From contig CM068370.1 in NCBI GenBank assembly GCA_034769895.1, forward strand, positions 33,989,747 through 34,053,746: DNA of 64,000 bases. The letters are read 5' to 3'. The stretch is from Magicicada septendecula. Taxonomy: Eukaryota > Arthropoda > Insecta > Hemiptera > Cicadidae. The notes beneath the pieces were generated by a model. It worked only from the letters and a program-made list of their open reading frames with translations. It was not told the DNA's origin and did no database searches. The position numbers were made by a program, and so were the translations under genes. Shown piece after piece: positions 63,923-64,000 of the stretch (position 1 is its first letter; the number at the start of each line of letters is the position of its first letter).

Positions 63923-64000
63923 TTTGTTTATGTTCTTGACTTCGCATCTGAGTGAACTGTCTCGCTAAAAATCTTGTATGCGTGTAGACGCCTACTCGGT

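Larger units (their letters stand above)
63397..64000. mobile_element. PIF/Harbinger element, internally deleted, cut by the window end
   Basis: The left end AGCCTAGTTTACACCTGACG, then CGAGACAGTGAACTCG, matches in reverse the right-hand GAGTGAACTGTCTCGC at about 63950 and the following GTGTAGACGCCTACTCGG. The two element genes converge: MADF from the left (+) and transposase from the right (-). Each is cut off near 63750-63790, where a T run marks the deletion joint. The right end may lie just beyond 64000. Confidence 0.8.

Overview
This window is animal nuclear DNA, AT-rich and packed with transposon remains. It has no operons, rRNA or functional tRNA genes. Metazoan signs are a spliced coding exon, phase-1 introns with GTAAG donors, CA/GA/GATA-type microsatellites, and a mixed load of non-LTR retrotransposons, hAT, PIF/Harbinger, Mutator-like, pogo/Tigger-like and Helitron elements. 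The closest feel is an arthropod, probably an insect with a large genome (cockroach- or stick-insect-like). That is a guess from the retroelement style and the one host exon, not a demonstration.

Host gene content: only one stretch looks like a normal host gene, a first coding exon at 25618-25774 (+) ending at a GTAAGA donor. Its 53 residues look like the start of a FAM43-type PTB/PID protein. A CpG-rich promoter-like patch with a full CRE palindrome and an initiator lies about 350-410 bp upstream of the ATG. No later exon was recognised, so everything from 25.8 kb to 64 kb is probably a very long first intron and 1-25 kb is upstream intergenic DNA.

Layout: 0-6 kb, LINE 3' fragments, one inverted-repeat element and a partial LINE reverse transcriptase with a long GA tract. 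6.3-8.0 kb, a pogo/Tigger-like element followed by an inverted-repeat element whose arm has expanded into an eight-copy tandem array. 9-20 kb, LINE wreckage: a 2.5-kb antisense LINE at 11.6-14.2 kb, a 51-bp minisatellite of 23 copies at 14.36-15.52 kb, a Jockey-like fragment, and a LINE insertion with a 12-bp target duplication. 20.5-23.1 kb, a Helitron helicase pseudogene with two premature stops. 24-25.8 kb, a hAT-type MITE and the host exon. 26-29 kb, four large inverted-repeat elements. 30-40 kb, hAT-type elements, LINE fragments, a 396-bp inverted repeat and a 31-bp tandem repeat. 40.5-43.2 kb, a hAT-type element split by a Mutator-like transposon with a FLYWCH domain. 43.6-50 kb, an inverted repeat, a LINE with a YADD box, two Harbinger-like elements, and a hAT inserted cleanly into a MADF reading frame. 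51-64 kb, a second copy of a 1-kb hAT-type element, a tRNA-derived SINE, a Jockey-like LINE, more LINE 3' ends, and an internally deleted PIF/Harbinger element at the right edge.

The most interesting signal is structural. At least eight loci in several otherwise unrelated inverted-repeat families carry the same RNA-like motif: CTGANGA, one extra base, a stable 4-6 bp hairpin, GAAA, a short self-complementary word (ACGT, ACATGT, ACGCGT or ATCGAT), then U or C. This is the arrangement of a hammerhead ribozyme core with a palindromic stem III suited to dimeric folding. The one systematic departure from the canonical core is a single extra nucleotide before stem II. Several loci show compensating changes in stems I and II.
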